From contig NC_045147.1 of the NCBI RefSeq assembly GCF_008831285.2, positions 12,651,427 through 12,715,426 on the forward strand: 64,000 nt of DNA, given 5' to 3'. Below are positions 1 to 11,300 of the stretch, in pieces. The first letter of the stretch is position 1, and each line of letters opens with the position of its first letter. The notes under the pieces are model-generated. The model was not told where the DNA came from. It was given only the letters and a program-made list of their open reading frames with translations, and did no database searches. A program made the position numbers and the translations under genes. The DNA is from Nymphaea colorata. Its lineage: Eukaryota; Streptophyta; Magnoliopsida; Nymphaeales; Nymphaeaceae.

Positions 1-1083
1 TTGAAAATAAAGATCGAAGATAATTTGCATTTGCTTCATTTTTCTGCATAGTTTAATAGTTGCAGATTCTAACAAGCATGAATGTGCCTAAAGAGGAGGC
101 AGAGAAAGCAGAAAATGAAGAAGACTAAGACAGCCAAAGAACTAGTGAATGGTGATTCAGTCAAGTTGATACTTTAAGAGATTATCACTTTATATTCCAC
201 CCTGTTGAAATAGTACTTCTTAGTCAGTTACAGTATCTATGACAGATTGACAGTTTATTTTTGTGCCCTGAAATGAAAGTAGCGGGAACGTGATTTAGAT
301 TTCATAAATGAATTTAGGACTTTTAGTTTTGGAAGAATATAAAAAAAGCAAAGGACAGGGACACGGGAAAAGAAACTGCTCCTCTCCGTTCTTGAAGAAG
401 TACGAATCATACGGTTTTCGTATCTCCAGAAGCGAAGACCAGGGAAGGATACAATGACAATAGTCCTCACTCCTCAATGACCCTTTTCACATCATCCCAA
501 CTAATCTAAACTTTCACGATAAGTGAACGAGAGCTATCTGCTAAAGAGGACAACCACAAAGCAAATGAGACAGAGAGCTTGAATGGACCAAACTGCTATT
601 TCTGGAAGGCAATCATTTCAGAGGACAGTTCAACAAAAAAACATTGAAGAACATAGAGAGTGGCAGCAAAATGGAAAGAAATCCATGAGGCGTGCCGATG
701 TAGCAGCTGGGAGTGCCGTTATTTAACGGGAAATAGAATCCTAATTCCTGAACTACTAGAATAGCAAAAGAACAAATTTGCAAAGTGATGCGTCCCAGAG
801 AGAGAAACAGGGAGAGGCCTAGGAACCCTTCTCTAAAAAGGAACCGCCGCCACCAGCAACAGAAAAAACAAACAAGAATGCACTGGACTAAGTGGTGCCA
901 TCATCCCCGTCACTGAAAATTTCTTTTTTCTCCTAAGCCGCGTCCTTGTTTTTGGGGCAATTCCCTCCGGAAAATGAAGCAAACGGAGAATACAACCGTC
1001 GATAACAGAATCACGAAACTTTTCACGACTTTCGCGCAAGAAATAAACGCGGCGGAATGTTGAAAAAAATGGATGCAAAGGAC
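1..1083. other. Probable RopGAP intron 1 / left flank
   Basis: AT-rich sequence 3' of the RopGAP first exon on the minus strand. No reading frame in either direction resembles a known protein, and I could not find the second RopGAP exon here. The simplest reading is intron sequence that continues past the window edge. Confidence 0.4.
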
Positions 1084-1442
1084 CTGGCACTGGGTACCCT
1101 CCAGGGGAGTTCCGGCTCGAACTCGACGGGAAGGCCAAGGAAGCCATTGAAGCGATCAAACGTCACGTGGGCAACGTGCCGGACGTCCGTCGGCCGGCTG
1201 ATGTCCAGTGCAGCGTCCTCCTCCTGCTCGACACTGCAGATCGCCACCGACTTCCTCAGCACCGACACGAGCACCGCCAAGATCGGCAACTCCGCCCTCC
1301 GCACCCGTATCCCACCACCACCGGAAGATGACGGCGGGTCGTCGCCGGAGTGCGGGAGAATGAAGGGTGACCGGGGGTTCGTGAGTTCCTCATCCTCATA
1401 TTCGCCGCCTATGCCGCGTTGCGCCACGTGAACCTCCGCCAT
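1084..1442 (-). CDS. CRIB-domain Rop GTPase-activating protein (RopGAP), first coding exon, partial
   Basis: Plant RopGAPs switch off ROP (Rho of plants) GTPases; an N-terminal CRIB motif binds ROP and precedes a RhoGAP catalytic domain. Reading the minus strand from the ATG at 1442 gives about 119 residues: an acidic, low-complexity start, the helix ELPILAVLVSVLRKSV near residues 51-66, then the CRIB block DISRPTDVRHVAHVTF and FNGFLGLPVEFEPELP at about 80-112. That block is close to the family consensus. The frame runs to a stop soon after VPSAR, but a donor (AG|GTCC) lies exactly where the family continues with PSAS, so the exon probably ends at 1084. No RhoGAP domain is seen between 1 and 1083, so later exons are probably off the left edge. 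The upstream side on this strand is a GA/CT-rich leader. A truncated gene copy is the alternative. Confidence 0.85.
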
Positions 1443-1790
1443 GGCCAAGCAACCGAGAGAGAGAGAGAGAGAGCGTGATGCGAGGAAGAAGAAGAAGAAG
1501 GAAGAGAAGAAGAGGGAGGATCCGGTAGTGAGGAAGGGGTTGAGGGTGGAGACAAGCGGGAGTGTGGGCCCGCTGCCATGCTGGTGAGGTCCACACAGGT
1601 TCTGGTCCCCACCTGCTTCTCCTCCGCCCATCGCGCTGCTCTGCAAAACTGGTTCTGGATTTTTGGATCTCCGTACACCCATTTTCCCCAACCCTGATCC
1701 AGATGAATCCCAGGAACACATTATACCTGTCACCTTACCCTCGTCTGTACCGTACTCTCTAAACAAAAAGTAAATGCCTTGCCCTGCCCC

Positions 1791-1829
<39 letters not shown>

Positions 1830-3350
1830 CACGTTCATTGTGCATGTACATCTTTTTTTTATCATACTACTTTTCATCCACAAACAAAAAAAAAACATGC
1901 ATTCATGGATCATAATTAGGAAGTAATCAGCTATTGTACGTCTCAATGCGTCTGGTTCATAGTTCATTAATTATAAAAACTTACACTGAACAAACAATAT
2001 TTGAAAAGGAAGTTTATCAGTGTCGGGTCCCTTCTCGCATCAAAGTCCTTTAAAAAATACGCACATCATCAACACTCAGCGGTTTAATTGGCTGTAAAAA
2101 CTTACACTCAGTAAAAGGAAACATAATTTTTAAATATTAGTTCCTTAATAAATCGATCGAAACAGAGCAGAATGATCCAATATCAGCTGTTTTAGGATCG
2201 TATAACTTTTATATAACGAATACAACACTTTCCATAACAACCCAATTTGTTCATGACAACATGTCTCCAGAGCTTGACAAACAATGCTTCCAAGCGTACC
2301 ATAGTTGGTTGGATTGGCAGCTGGTGAAAGTCTGATTATGGGCGCACTATTTATATGAACTGCAAATGATAGATGTGCGACAATCGAGTTGACAGACGCA
2401 CTATTTCCCATGCACGTCTTGAAACATTCCTAGACACCAGGACGGGCTTCGGCTTCAAGGGAGTAAAAATGGATTGAAACGAAAAAACATGGCACATAAT
2501 TGGATGGCTTCCATTAAAGATTATGAGACCAACGACAAGATAAACGAAGCAAAATACTTTCCTTCCTTAAATCTTCTTCCCCATTAAAGATTATGATACC
2601 AACGACAAGATAAACGAAGCAAAATACTTTTCTTCCTTAAATCTCCATCCCCATCCTTTTCCATGAACTTTTTCATGAATTGGCTCCTCAGTTTATGAAC
2701 ACTTGGGCTTGTGGAATCAAGAGCAAGGCCCACAAACATTTAACTTCAAACAGACAGCCCTTGGCTTATTATAGTAAATACATCTAGTACTTTTGTACTG
2801 GAGGGCTGTGTAGGGTGGTGAATCTCACCATGGCTGATGGGGTTTACTACCAAATACGTTGCTTGTCCCTTCTGCTGCACGAACCCATGGCCCAGCAAAC
2901 ACTGACTCGGTGCGCCTGGTCATGAACTGAAACAAGATCAGTCGGTGGACCCGGTCAGCTCGAGTCGATCTCCGCACTGGGCCAAGGCGGCGAAGACCAA
3001 CATGGTTTTGCCTTACCCTTTGCTAACATGATCAACAAATATCTGGCCATTGTGGCCCACTGACATAGCTATGGAGCACAATAATGTAAGACGCGTTCTT
3101 AAACATATTGTATTTGAAGCTTCAGGTGCATGTTCACTGGCTCGAAGGCTTTGCCAGTGTATTTAGCTGTCTGAATTGGAGCCCTCTGCGGCCTGGGGCC
3201 AAAGCTAACTAGTGGATACATACGCCCAAAAGCTGAAGGCCCGTGAACCCAACTCCTTTTGCTACAAGGAAAATAGATTATTTAAATCCATGATAATGCA
3301 TTCTTCATAAACCAACCATATATAATGAAACCAAGGTCTTCAACTAGACA

Positions 3351-3399
<49 letters not shown>

Positions 3400-3860
3400 C
3401 AAGTCGTTAAACTTGCAAGTACTTAATTTTGGATGGAAGAAAAGGGCAGGACGGATTCCTTCGGATGATTCCATACCTTTGCTTGATGGGATGGATCATT
3501 GGATCCCCCTCGGGTACCATTGATCTGTTCTGAACGAGGGGCCGAAGATATTAAAAGATATCCAAAAGTTGCACGCCTGGAATCTGACCCGCGCTTTATG
3601 AGCCACGGCCCTTTCTCCATAAGCTCACAGATTACCAAAATGGTCCTTGAGAAGCTCAAGTACTGAAGGACGGTTTTGGAATATCCTTTTAACTAGAAAG
3701 GGTTGCTTAAGGCGCTTTTTGTAATTTTCTTCTTGCATAGATAAACATAGTTTTGGACGCATTTGGCTGTGACGGGGCCATATTTTGGCAGTTATGGTGC
3801 CTCTGCCCCCTCCTAATTTACATGTGGCTTAGAGATTTAAAATCAGCTAAGTAACTTTAT
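1443..3860. other. Intergenic region with a 70-bp tandem duplication and AT microsatellites
   Basis: Holds the RopGAP 5' flank (GA-rich just upstream of the ATG), a (TA)n tract at 1795-1828, a 44-bp (AT)n tract at 3353-3396, and a direct duplication of about 70 bp (2511-2580 and 2581-2650). No supported gene was found; the open frames here lack recognisable domains. Confidence 0.6.
2511..2650. repeat. Two-copy tandem duplication, period 70 bp
   Basis: Both copies begin CCATTAAAGATTATGA and share ACCAACGACAAGATAAACG, then diverge only slightly towards the end of the second copy. The near identity points to a recent local duplication. No coding content. Confidence 0.9.
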
Positions 3861-3865
3861 GTTAT

Positions 3866-3870
<5 letters not shown>

Positions 3871-3900
<30 letters not shown>
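3871..3900. repeat. (CT)15 microsatellite at the 5' edge of the LINE
   Basis: Uninterrupted TC dinucleotide run immediately before recognisable LINE sequence. It may be the integration site or part of the target. Confidence 0.9.
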
Positions 3901-3904
<4 letters not shown>

Positions 3905-5460
3905 CTATCACGCAACGGTTGTTGGCTTCCTCACACCCCATTCGCTCCCCCACTTACCGTCCTTCTCCACCTTTCAGTATGCTGATGATTTTCTCTTGTT
4001 CGGCAGTACTTCCCGCCAGCAGATTGTGAGAACATGGCTCATCCTTCGGGTTTTTGAACTCATCTCGGGTCTTTCTATCAATTCCGCCAAGTGTCACATT
4101 TCCCTCATTCACGCGGATCCGGTCACGGTACTTCTCGCGGAAGCTTGCTTCGGGTGTAAGGCTACTAGCTTGTCCATGGACTATTTGGGGCTTCAGATTA
4201 CGTTGTCGTCTCCCGCTCCCTCTTTTTGGGATGGGATGGAGCAGAAGCTTACGGATCGCCTTCAGTGTTGGCAGAGAAAGCTGTTTTCTCTCTCAGGTCG
4301 GATTAGTCTGGCTAAGCACTGCCTTGCGTCGGTCCTTCTCCATGCTTTGTTTGTCTTTCGGCCTCCTGTGACTATTTTGCGTAGGTTTGATAAGCTTATT
4401 CGTAAGTTTGTTTGGGATGGTGATCGACCTTCAGATCGCCTTGCGCATTGGGATGTGGTTGTCTTTCCGCGTCTTTTTGGGGGTGCTGGGGTTACCAACC
4501 TTAGTCGGGCTTGCGAGTCTTCCCTGTGTTCTTGGTGGTGGCGGTTAGCAACTGAACATTCTCCCATCACCCAATTCATTAGTTCAAAATTCGACTTCCT
4601 TCCCCTAGCGTCTGACATAGTTCTATCTCTCACACCTCCCCCTCTCACTTTTGGTCTGACATACTTTCTGTCATTCCTCTTTTCATCCGCCTTGCTGACC
4701 TTTCATCGTCCACGTCCCCATCCTGGCCTCTTTCACCTACCTGTGAGTTCACTTTTTCTTCTTGCTATCTAGTCTCCTTTGGTCCTTCTGTCGCGTCACT
4801 CCCCCCCGGTCTCTTTGGTCTCCTGGCCCATCTCCTCGTGCCATTGCTTTTGTCTGGCTTCTTCTGACTGACCATATCAACACGTTTGATCACCTACATC
4901 ACCTTGACATCTTGTCCTTTTTTCTCTAGTGTTCTTACTTCTACTTGGTCTTCCCTTGTTAGTAACCTTCCAAACCCACCATTCATTCATCTTCTCTTCC
5001 TCTTTTGTCATTCCCTCCGCCTGACTGCTTCTTGGGGTCATGTCTGGAGGCTGTGGCTCATTTCAACTTGGTGGCGCATTTGGGTGGAGCGCAACAACAG
5101 AGTCTTCAGGGGCACCTTCTCTTCACCAGATTCTGTGGCTCGTCTTGTGCAAGGGAATATCCAGTTCGCCATTCGGTTAAAGCGCCGCCGCCTGACTGCG
5201 GTTGGGTGACAATGCCGCTTCGTCTTTCCTCTTCTCTCTTATTTTTCTATGCATTGTATTGTATATTTGTTCTTCCTGCTTGTGTTTTTTGCGGTATGTT
5301 TTTTTTTTTTTTGGATTGTTTTTGTATTTAGGGGACCTCTTGTCCCCAAATTTTGTTATATATTCCCATTTTATCGGCTCTCTTTTTCTTTTTCTCTTTC
5401 TCTATATTAAATAGTATCGGCTCTCTTTTTCTTTTTCTCTCTCTCTATATTAAATTGTAA
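3901..5460 (+). mobile_element. 5'-truncated LINE (non-LTR retrotransposon) reverse transcriptase remnant
   Basis: The plus strand carries the C-terminal half of a plant LINE reverse transcriptase. The catalytic motif QYADDFLLFG is encoded at about 3977-4006. It is followed by typical LINE segments GLSINSAKCHIS, MDYLGLQI, WQRKLFSLSGRISLAKHCL and IRKFVWDG up to about 4500. After about 4600 the frame degrades. A zinc-binding RT (zf-RVT) stretch, with PRAIAFVWLLLTDHINTFDH near 4826-4890, lies in another frame, and the C-terminal WWRIWVERNNRVFRG block near 5070-5115 is in yet another. The endonuclease and N-terminal RT are missing: similarity begins directly after a (CT)n tract. Inactive; 5' truncation is normal for LINE insertions. 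A 16-bp C(T)5(CT)n string flanks both ends (about 3866 and 5431) and could be a target-site duplication, but it is low-complexity. Confidence 0.85.
5376..5455. repeat. Short tandem duplication at the LINE 3' end
   Basis: The unit ATCGGCTCTCTTTTTC plus a CT-rich stretch and TATATTAAAT occurs twice in a row, with a period of about 44 bp. It lies at the end of the LINE remnant, where such elements often carry simple or duplicated tails. Confidence 0.75.
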
Positions 5461-5622
5461 GATACTTGAATGCGATAAGGAATGAGGTCACCTTTGATTG
5501 TATATAAGGTTGAAAGAAAAACAAAACAAAGAAAAAAATGATGAGACTTTTTATTATATAATCTTAGTCCATGTCTTTTTCACTTCGTTTTCATAACCGA
5601 TGAAAAAGATCAATGGTATCCA

Positions 5623-5659
<37 letters not shown>

Positions 5660-6425
5660 GACCAGGAGAAGCCCCAACCAACCAATTATTTAACTCAAAT
5701 CCAAAAAAGTTGTTTGTTGTTGATGGACTCCACACTTTGGAGCGACTTGCCATTTTTGTTAGGAGAAGACAAGATGGGGGCCTGATCATGAGTGGGGTTT
5801 GGGCCAATTTCTGCAGCCAATAATGAAATGATACTTGGCCACATGGAAACACACAATTGGTGGTCGCCAGCTATGGTTGCCACGTGGAGATTGAGGATTG
5901 GTGCAAATCGGACATGTGTCTAGTCAGGGACAGAGCCAAAAATTTTTCATAAGGCAGATCAAATTTTTTTAAATTTTGATTAGGGCCGAAATATCATTTT
6001 GAGGTGGGGCCAGGGCCCATGCGCGCCCGACCTTGGCTTTGCCTTTGTGTTTAGTTCAGCAGACATAAGGGCATTGCGATTCTAATTCTAGACCGGCTCG
6101 GTGTCCCTTTATTCCTGTTAATCAAACTAATCTAACCAGCTGCATAGATAAGTATTTGATGTTTTTAGGGGCTTGAATTTGAAGTAGGGGTGTGGTTGGC
6201 AAGCAGATGGACCAGGGGAGCTTGCCAACCATAAGTCAAGATTTGCTTGGTGCTTACTCAAGCATTTCACATACAAGTAACGTCATAGGCATGACCTATC
6301 ATATTCGTTGCTTCTACATGCACGCATATATTAAATTCTGATTATTGCAGAAAACAAAGTGTCCACATTAATGTTGTTGATATTGGCAGGTATCAGATCG
6401 TAAGATTGGCCATGCAATGTACAAG

Positions 6426-6466
<41 letters not shown>

Positions 6467-7689
6467 ATGTTTTACTTACCAAATGCCTCTCAATGGAACG
6501 GAACTAGATGGTCCAACATCTAAATGTATATGCATGTTTTGGTTCAAAATTTGATTTGATGTACGAAAACTTATGTCTCATAAAATATTTCCATATACTA
6601 ACACGGAAAAACAGATGCAACTACATTAAACTATGTTGTGTTTCAGATTGAAGTGGAACCTTACACTTAGGGCAGCCATTAAGGAAAACTAAAGGGACTG
6701 ATATCAAGTTCATAGCAAAGTTCAAGTTCACACTGTTCATTAAAACTAAAATATTTTTCGAGCATAGAAAAGAAGTAATATTAGAACCATGAATAGAAGC
6801 TGAGGATTAGATGCTCCGGATGCACCATCATTAATATGTACTGAGGAGTGAGGTCACAAGGCTTCCAAACCTGCAATATTATGTAACCTTACTCAGAAGA
6901 TTACATGGTTCTGAACCAGCCAGATGTGTTGCCATGATATAAACAAAACCAGGTCCTCCATAGTCTTGTGGCACGTTTTTGCCTGTCCCATCTCCTATGG
7001 TCTCTTAATGAGGTCCCCAATCTTGGACTCACTTCTGACAACCACTCTTGTTAAATGCCTTGTTCTGTCATAAACTTCCTTCATAATAAGTCGTGCCCTT
7101 GGTGGTGCCGCTGTTTCCCATCATCATTCTTACGCTTAAAAAATTGGAAAGCTTTGGTCCATGATGACCAAATGTTAGACTTCTCTTCATCCATTTTAAT
7201 GGGGAGCTTAAGACTCATTAGCAGCTTCTCCATACTTGTTTATGAAACCTACATTTTGCGAGACCCATGGTAGATTTCACAACTGTGGATGTCAGATCCA
7301 CATGGTGGGTGTGTGTGTTTGATAACCTTAGATCTGAGACCCGAAGCTGATCCGAAATCCACTAGTCATTAATTTGCGAGTTGTCAAGGGACACATGCTG
7401 AGCTACCAGCAAGTTGCCTAGGCTGAGCCCTACGAGCAATATAAATTCCAATGGAATGAAACGGATCTTAGGCTTACGCATTCATTGTTGTCTGTTTTGC
7501 TATTCAGAAAGAATATTCTCGAGATGTGAATCTAGGCCCTCTTCCTCGAACCTAATTTCAGAAAGGTTAAGTTTTTAAATAAATATCGTATCGATACCTT
7601 CAGCAGTCACTTGCAAAAATGGTCTCATGCTAAAAGAAGGGAAAATGTGAAAGCTTTTCCAGCTTTTACTAAAGTTCTATGCAGTTGAT
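5461..7689. other. Gene-free AT-rich region
   Basis: Contains (AT)n tracts at 5627-5656 and 6429-6464 and one copy of a dispersed repeat at about 5924-6045. No open frame resembles a known protein and I see no RNA gene. Confidence 0.55.
5924..6045. repeat. Dispersed repeat family copy 1 (GGGCCGAAATATC family)
   Basis: Begins near GGGACAGAGCCAAAAATTTT, has an AT-rich middle, carries TAGGGCCGAAATATCATTTT at 5981-6000, and ends in a GGGCC/GCCC-rich stretch. The same 20-mer recurs near 51545, and a diverged relative lies near 15003-15185. The G/C-rich ends with an AT-rich core resemble non-autonomous DNA-transposon remnants common in plants. Confidence 0.55.
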
Positions 7690-7712
7690 GGGGGGGGGGG
7701 GGGGGGGGGGGG
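7690..7712 (+). repeat. G homopolymer, 23 bases, followed by TGG repeats
   Basis: An uninterrupted run of 23 G followed by TGGTGGTGG. A run this long can form a G-quadruplex on the plus strand, and is also a frequent site of sequencing and assembly error. Confidence 0.9.
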
Positions 7713-7791
7713 TGGTGGTGGACGGATCTAACATCATCGAGTACTCAATCTGGCATGTTTTTGTTAGGAAATGGAAGGTTTGGCCTCTACT

Positions 7792-8315
7792 TAGGGGTGA
7801 GCACAAACCTAGTCGAGCCCGAGTTCAGTCAATTTGAGCTTGATTCGACTAATGAAACCTCGATGTCAACTCGGCTTGAGCTCGACAATAGCTCGACGGA
7901 TGCAACTTGAACTCGACTCAGCAGTTACGTGTTGAGCTCGAGCTCGAGCTCGAGCTCGACTCAATTAAGGATCGACAAAGTCATTTGAATAGAATTGACA
8001 TTCATTGTTACATGTTGAGCTTGAGATTGACTCAATTAAGGCTCAACAAACTCGTTTGAATAGAATTGATATTCATGGTTATGTGTTGAGCTTCATGAAC
8101 TTGTAAACTTGTTTCAATATATCGACTTAATTAAGGCTCCACAAAATCGATTAGGGCTCGAGCTCGACTCGAAAGTTACGTGTTGAGTTCGAATTCAACT
8201 CGATTATTTGAATGAATCGACTCGTGAACTCGAGCTCAACTCGTTAAGCAAATAACTCGGTTCGAACTCGTTTATGAGCCGAGCTTTAATGAGTCGAGTT
8301 AATTGTTCACCCCTA
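7792..8315. mobile_element. MITE-like element with TAGGGGTGA(G/A)CA ends
   Basis: The left end reads TAGGGGTGAGCACAA. The right end is its imperfect inverse, so the opposite strand reads TAGGGGTGAACAATTAA. The interior is dense in GAGCTCGA/CTCGACTC words, with a palindromic (GAGCTC)n run near 7936-7960 and an internal duplication of about 68 bp (from about 7983 and about 8051). There is no coding capacity. Terminal inverted repeats and this size fit a non-autonomous DNA transposon. I could not identify a clean target-site duplication. Confidence 0.65.
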
Positions 8316-11300
8316 CCTTCTATTCACTATTCAGCACTTGGTAGTAAAAGTGGATTCTTAATTTATATATCAAGTTATAGAAAAATGGTGAGTGCTGGTT
8401 TTGATATTATGACCAAAATAATGGGCTTTAAACGAAAATATCTCTTCATTATGTCATCTTATATATATATCTATATAAAAGGAATGATGCGCGTGAAGTT
8501 GCATGATTTTGTGTTGTCTCCTCTTAAAAGGTCTGCTAGATTCTTTTTTTTTTTTTTGGTCATCTTCGCACTCGACACCTTTGCTGTGGATTTTTCAATA
8601 ATTGAGATCTTCAGTGCACCTAACTATTGTCTTACTTGTTGGCATTTTGGGACCTTCTTTTTCTTCTGTTTCTTCAACTAAAAGAAAAAATAAAGCGATG
8701 GAAGGATCCATTTGCCATTTAATAATATTATCACTTTTAGCATACCCCCTTTGGGACCTCTCACCCACTTCTTTTTCTTTCAATCAAGAAATTTAAAGCG
8801 TTTGGAAGGATCCCTATTCTGCCTTTTAAAATCGTTTCTTTTTTCAGGGTAGCTTCTTTTGTATCTCTGATCAGCTACTCAGAAGTATAATATCCAAGGA
8901 AGCTGAGTACTTTGGATCTGATAATCGTTCTCCTTGTTTTATCAACGTCTACTATGTATCTATGTATTGTGCAGAACTAGTGAGAGACATAGAAAGGGTT
9001 GGTATGGTTGCTCAGCCCCTGGTTTCATTTCTCTGAGAGGATTCAAATCTGCCGGATGTTGGATAGTTGCTGGATGTTTAAATGTGAAAGCACGACAAAC
9101 CATTGTTAAAAGTACCATGGACCATTGCTACACTATAAACCACCTTCATATCTTATTGATAACTGATTTTAGCGACAGATTTTTCATTTTTAACCATCTA
9201 CCAATATTTGGTGTTACATAAATTTGAACTCCCCATTTCTATGGGGCAAGAGAAAGAGAGAAAACTTTCGAAGCATTATATTATAATTGGTGTTCAGGAA
9301 GGTAGTCTGTCTTACACAATTATGTGAACATTTTACAAAAACATGCTAAATTCATGAGAAGGTAGCAAAAACACGCTCAAGTTTGAATGTGGTCAATTTA
9401 ATTGCAGGAATTACAAAAAAAAAGGTAGTTAAATGAAAGAAATTTAAAATTGAGAATCTATCGTAGTACCGAAAGTTACCTATGTTTTCTTGAAATCTTC
9501 AGTTGCATTTATCAGTGAAAGAAGGGACAGGGAAAAGTGAAATGAATGTTTTGAAAATTATTGACATTGTCCCAAGTGATGAGATTGGAGAGAGGGAGAA
9601 TCTAGGAGAGGGAGAGGGAAACAGATATTTTTTCTGAGTGTATGTAAATTCTTGAAGGTCCTTTGTGACCCAGCAGAAATTTTGGTGACAAAAGGCATTA
9701 GTATACAAATTTAGAGAGCCTCTTCTAGTGCTTCTTTGACAATCTCTCTTCCTAAAGTAAAAACACTCCAAAGCAGCAAACGTTAACCACAATTGCAAAC
9801 TTGTGCCCAACAATTATGAATTGGGAAACATTGTGACATGCGAATATATACTCACCTGCAGTGTCCAAAACAAATATGCCCCAAAATTGTAGATTTGCTA
9901 AAACTAATATACATTAGGCAGCTTCTGAGTTTTGCCAACTTTTATAACCAATATGATCACTCTTTGACCATTTACCTGTTGGAGTTGGCATCCCCCTGCC
10001 AACTACCAGTTTTCAAGCTGCCAACGATGCCTAACTAAGTAGGAACAAGTTGAGAGAGAAAGAGATTAGAGGATATAAGATCAAAGTTAAAGTTGTCATG
10101 CACAACCTCTATATGAGGATGCAGCTGTATCCATATATATATATAGCAAAATTTTTGGCATTACCATGTGATCCCATCTGATTTCCGTAGATTTGCTATT
10201 GATGAGGAAGCCCCGAGTGGTGTAGCATAGCTGGTGGGGTTGGTGGGCTGGTGAGAGCCCGATCGCTAGTTCGGGCTGGCTGGTGGGTGTTAATATGGAG
10301 TTGAAGGGAGTAAGCATAAATTCACTTAGGTTTCAATGCAGTTCTGAACCTCTACTCGCACCCACCCGGATCAGAATTGATGACGACAAAGGGTTTCGAA
10401 ACCATCATGATTAGATCCTTACAAGCATCACCATAGTTGCTTCTAGGAGGATCTAGGCTCAGGATTTTGCCTCAAAAAGAAAATGATCTTCACTTGCAGG
10501 ATAGAGTACGGCTGTTGGAAAAAAATGTCAAAAAAAGCTCCATATCGAATGATATACCCTTGCCGTCACAATACAAGGCTGATACATGTTTTTATATTAT
10601 GTATAAAACATTTATTGATGTTTTATGCGGGTGCTATGCAAGCATGGTGAAAGAGACGTGGATGTCCTCTAACAGCCATTGTTATTGTACTGAAGTGCCT
10701 CACCAACTTCCTCTTCCTCTTCCTCTTCTCTGCGTGACCCCATTGATGGCCTGCTCCTCATAAATCTGCCATAAATTCACAACTCTCGGATTGCCTCCCA
10801 ATTTCTTACTTCTTAGACCACCATAATTTTTGTGGTAGACTTCCATCACTTTCCTTGATTACTGTGACACCCTTTTGCAGGTTTTCTCCAAGATGCCATT
10901 GTTGCCCCATGGGAGCAGGTAGTGAGGCATCTCTAACTTCAGTTCAGGCGTTATGATTTTCATTCTGTCGTTCTTGATCAACTCCAATTTGAATAAGTGG
11001 GGCGTCATCTCCCTAGCAGATGCACAGTATCGAGTCACAACACAATGACCAGGAGTCCACAATGCATTTTTTCTCTTTTTTTTTTTGGGGGGAGGCATTG
11101 CCAATATGCTCAATGACTACAGATATTGGAAAACTTGGAATGGAGAAAAGTTCTTGTCTAAGAAAATTCTACCCTCACTGATCGCATCTTAAGTGCAGCT
11201 TAAATGGGTATTTGATTTCCTGTACAGAGGATGCCAGGAACAGGATGTCCTCTTCTTGGTATTTCAGGAAAAAGAAAAACATATGCAACCCCTAGAGGCC

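Noticed and set aside
1443-1967. Long minus-strand open frame extending the RopGAP exon upstream
   Set aside because: The extension is built from the (TA)n and (CT)n microsatellites and reads as YIYIYI and SLSLSL; the family N-terminus starts at the ATG at 1442.
2940-3260. Possible glycosyltransferase-like fragments (MVLPYP, SELEPSAA)
   Set aside because: The short words occur in a frame with stops and in the wrong spacing for that family.
8600-8635. Peptide IEIFSAPNYC, like the IFSAPNYC motif of PP1/PP2A phosphatases
   Set aside because: Only about eight residues match; neither upstream nor downstream codons resemble a phosphatase and no companion exons were seen.
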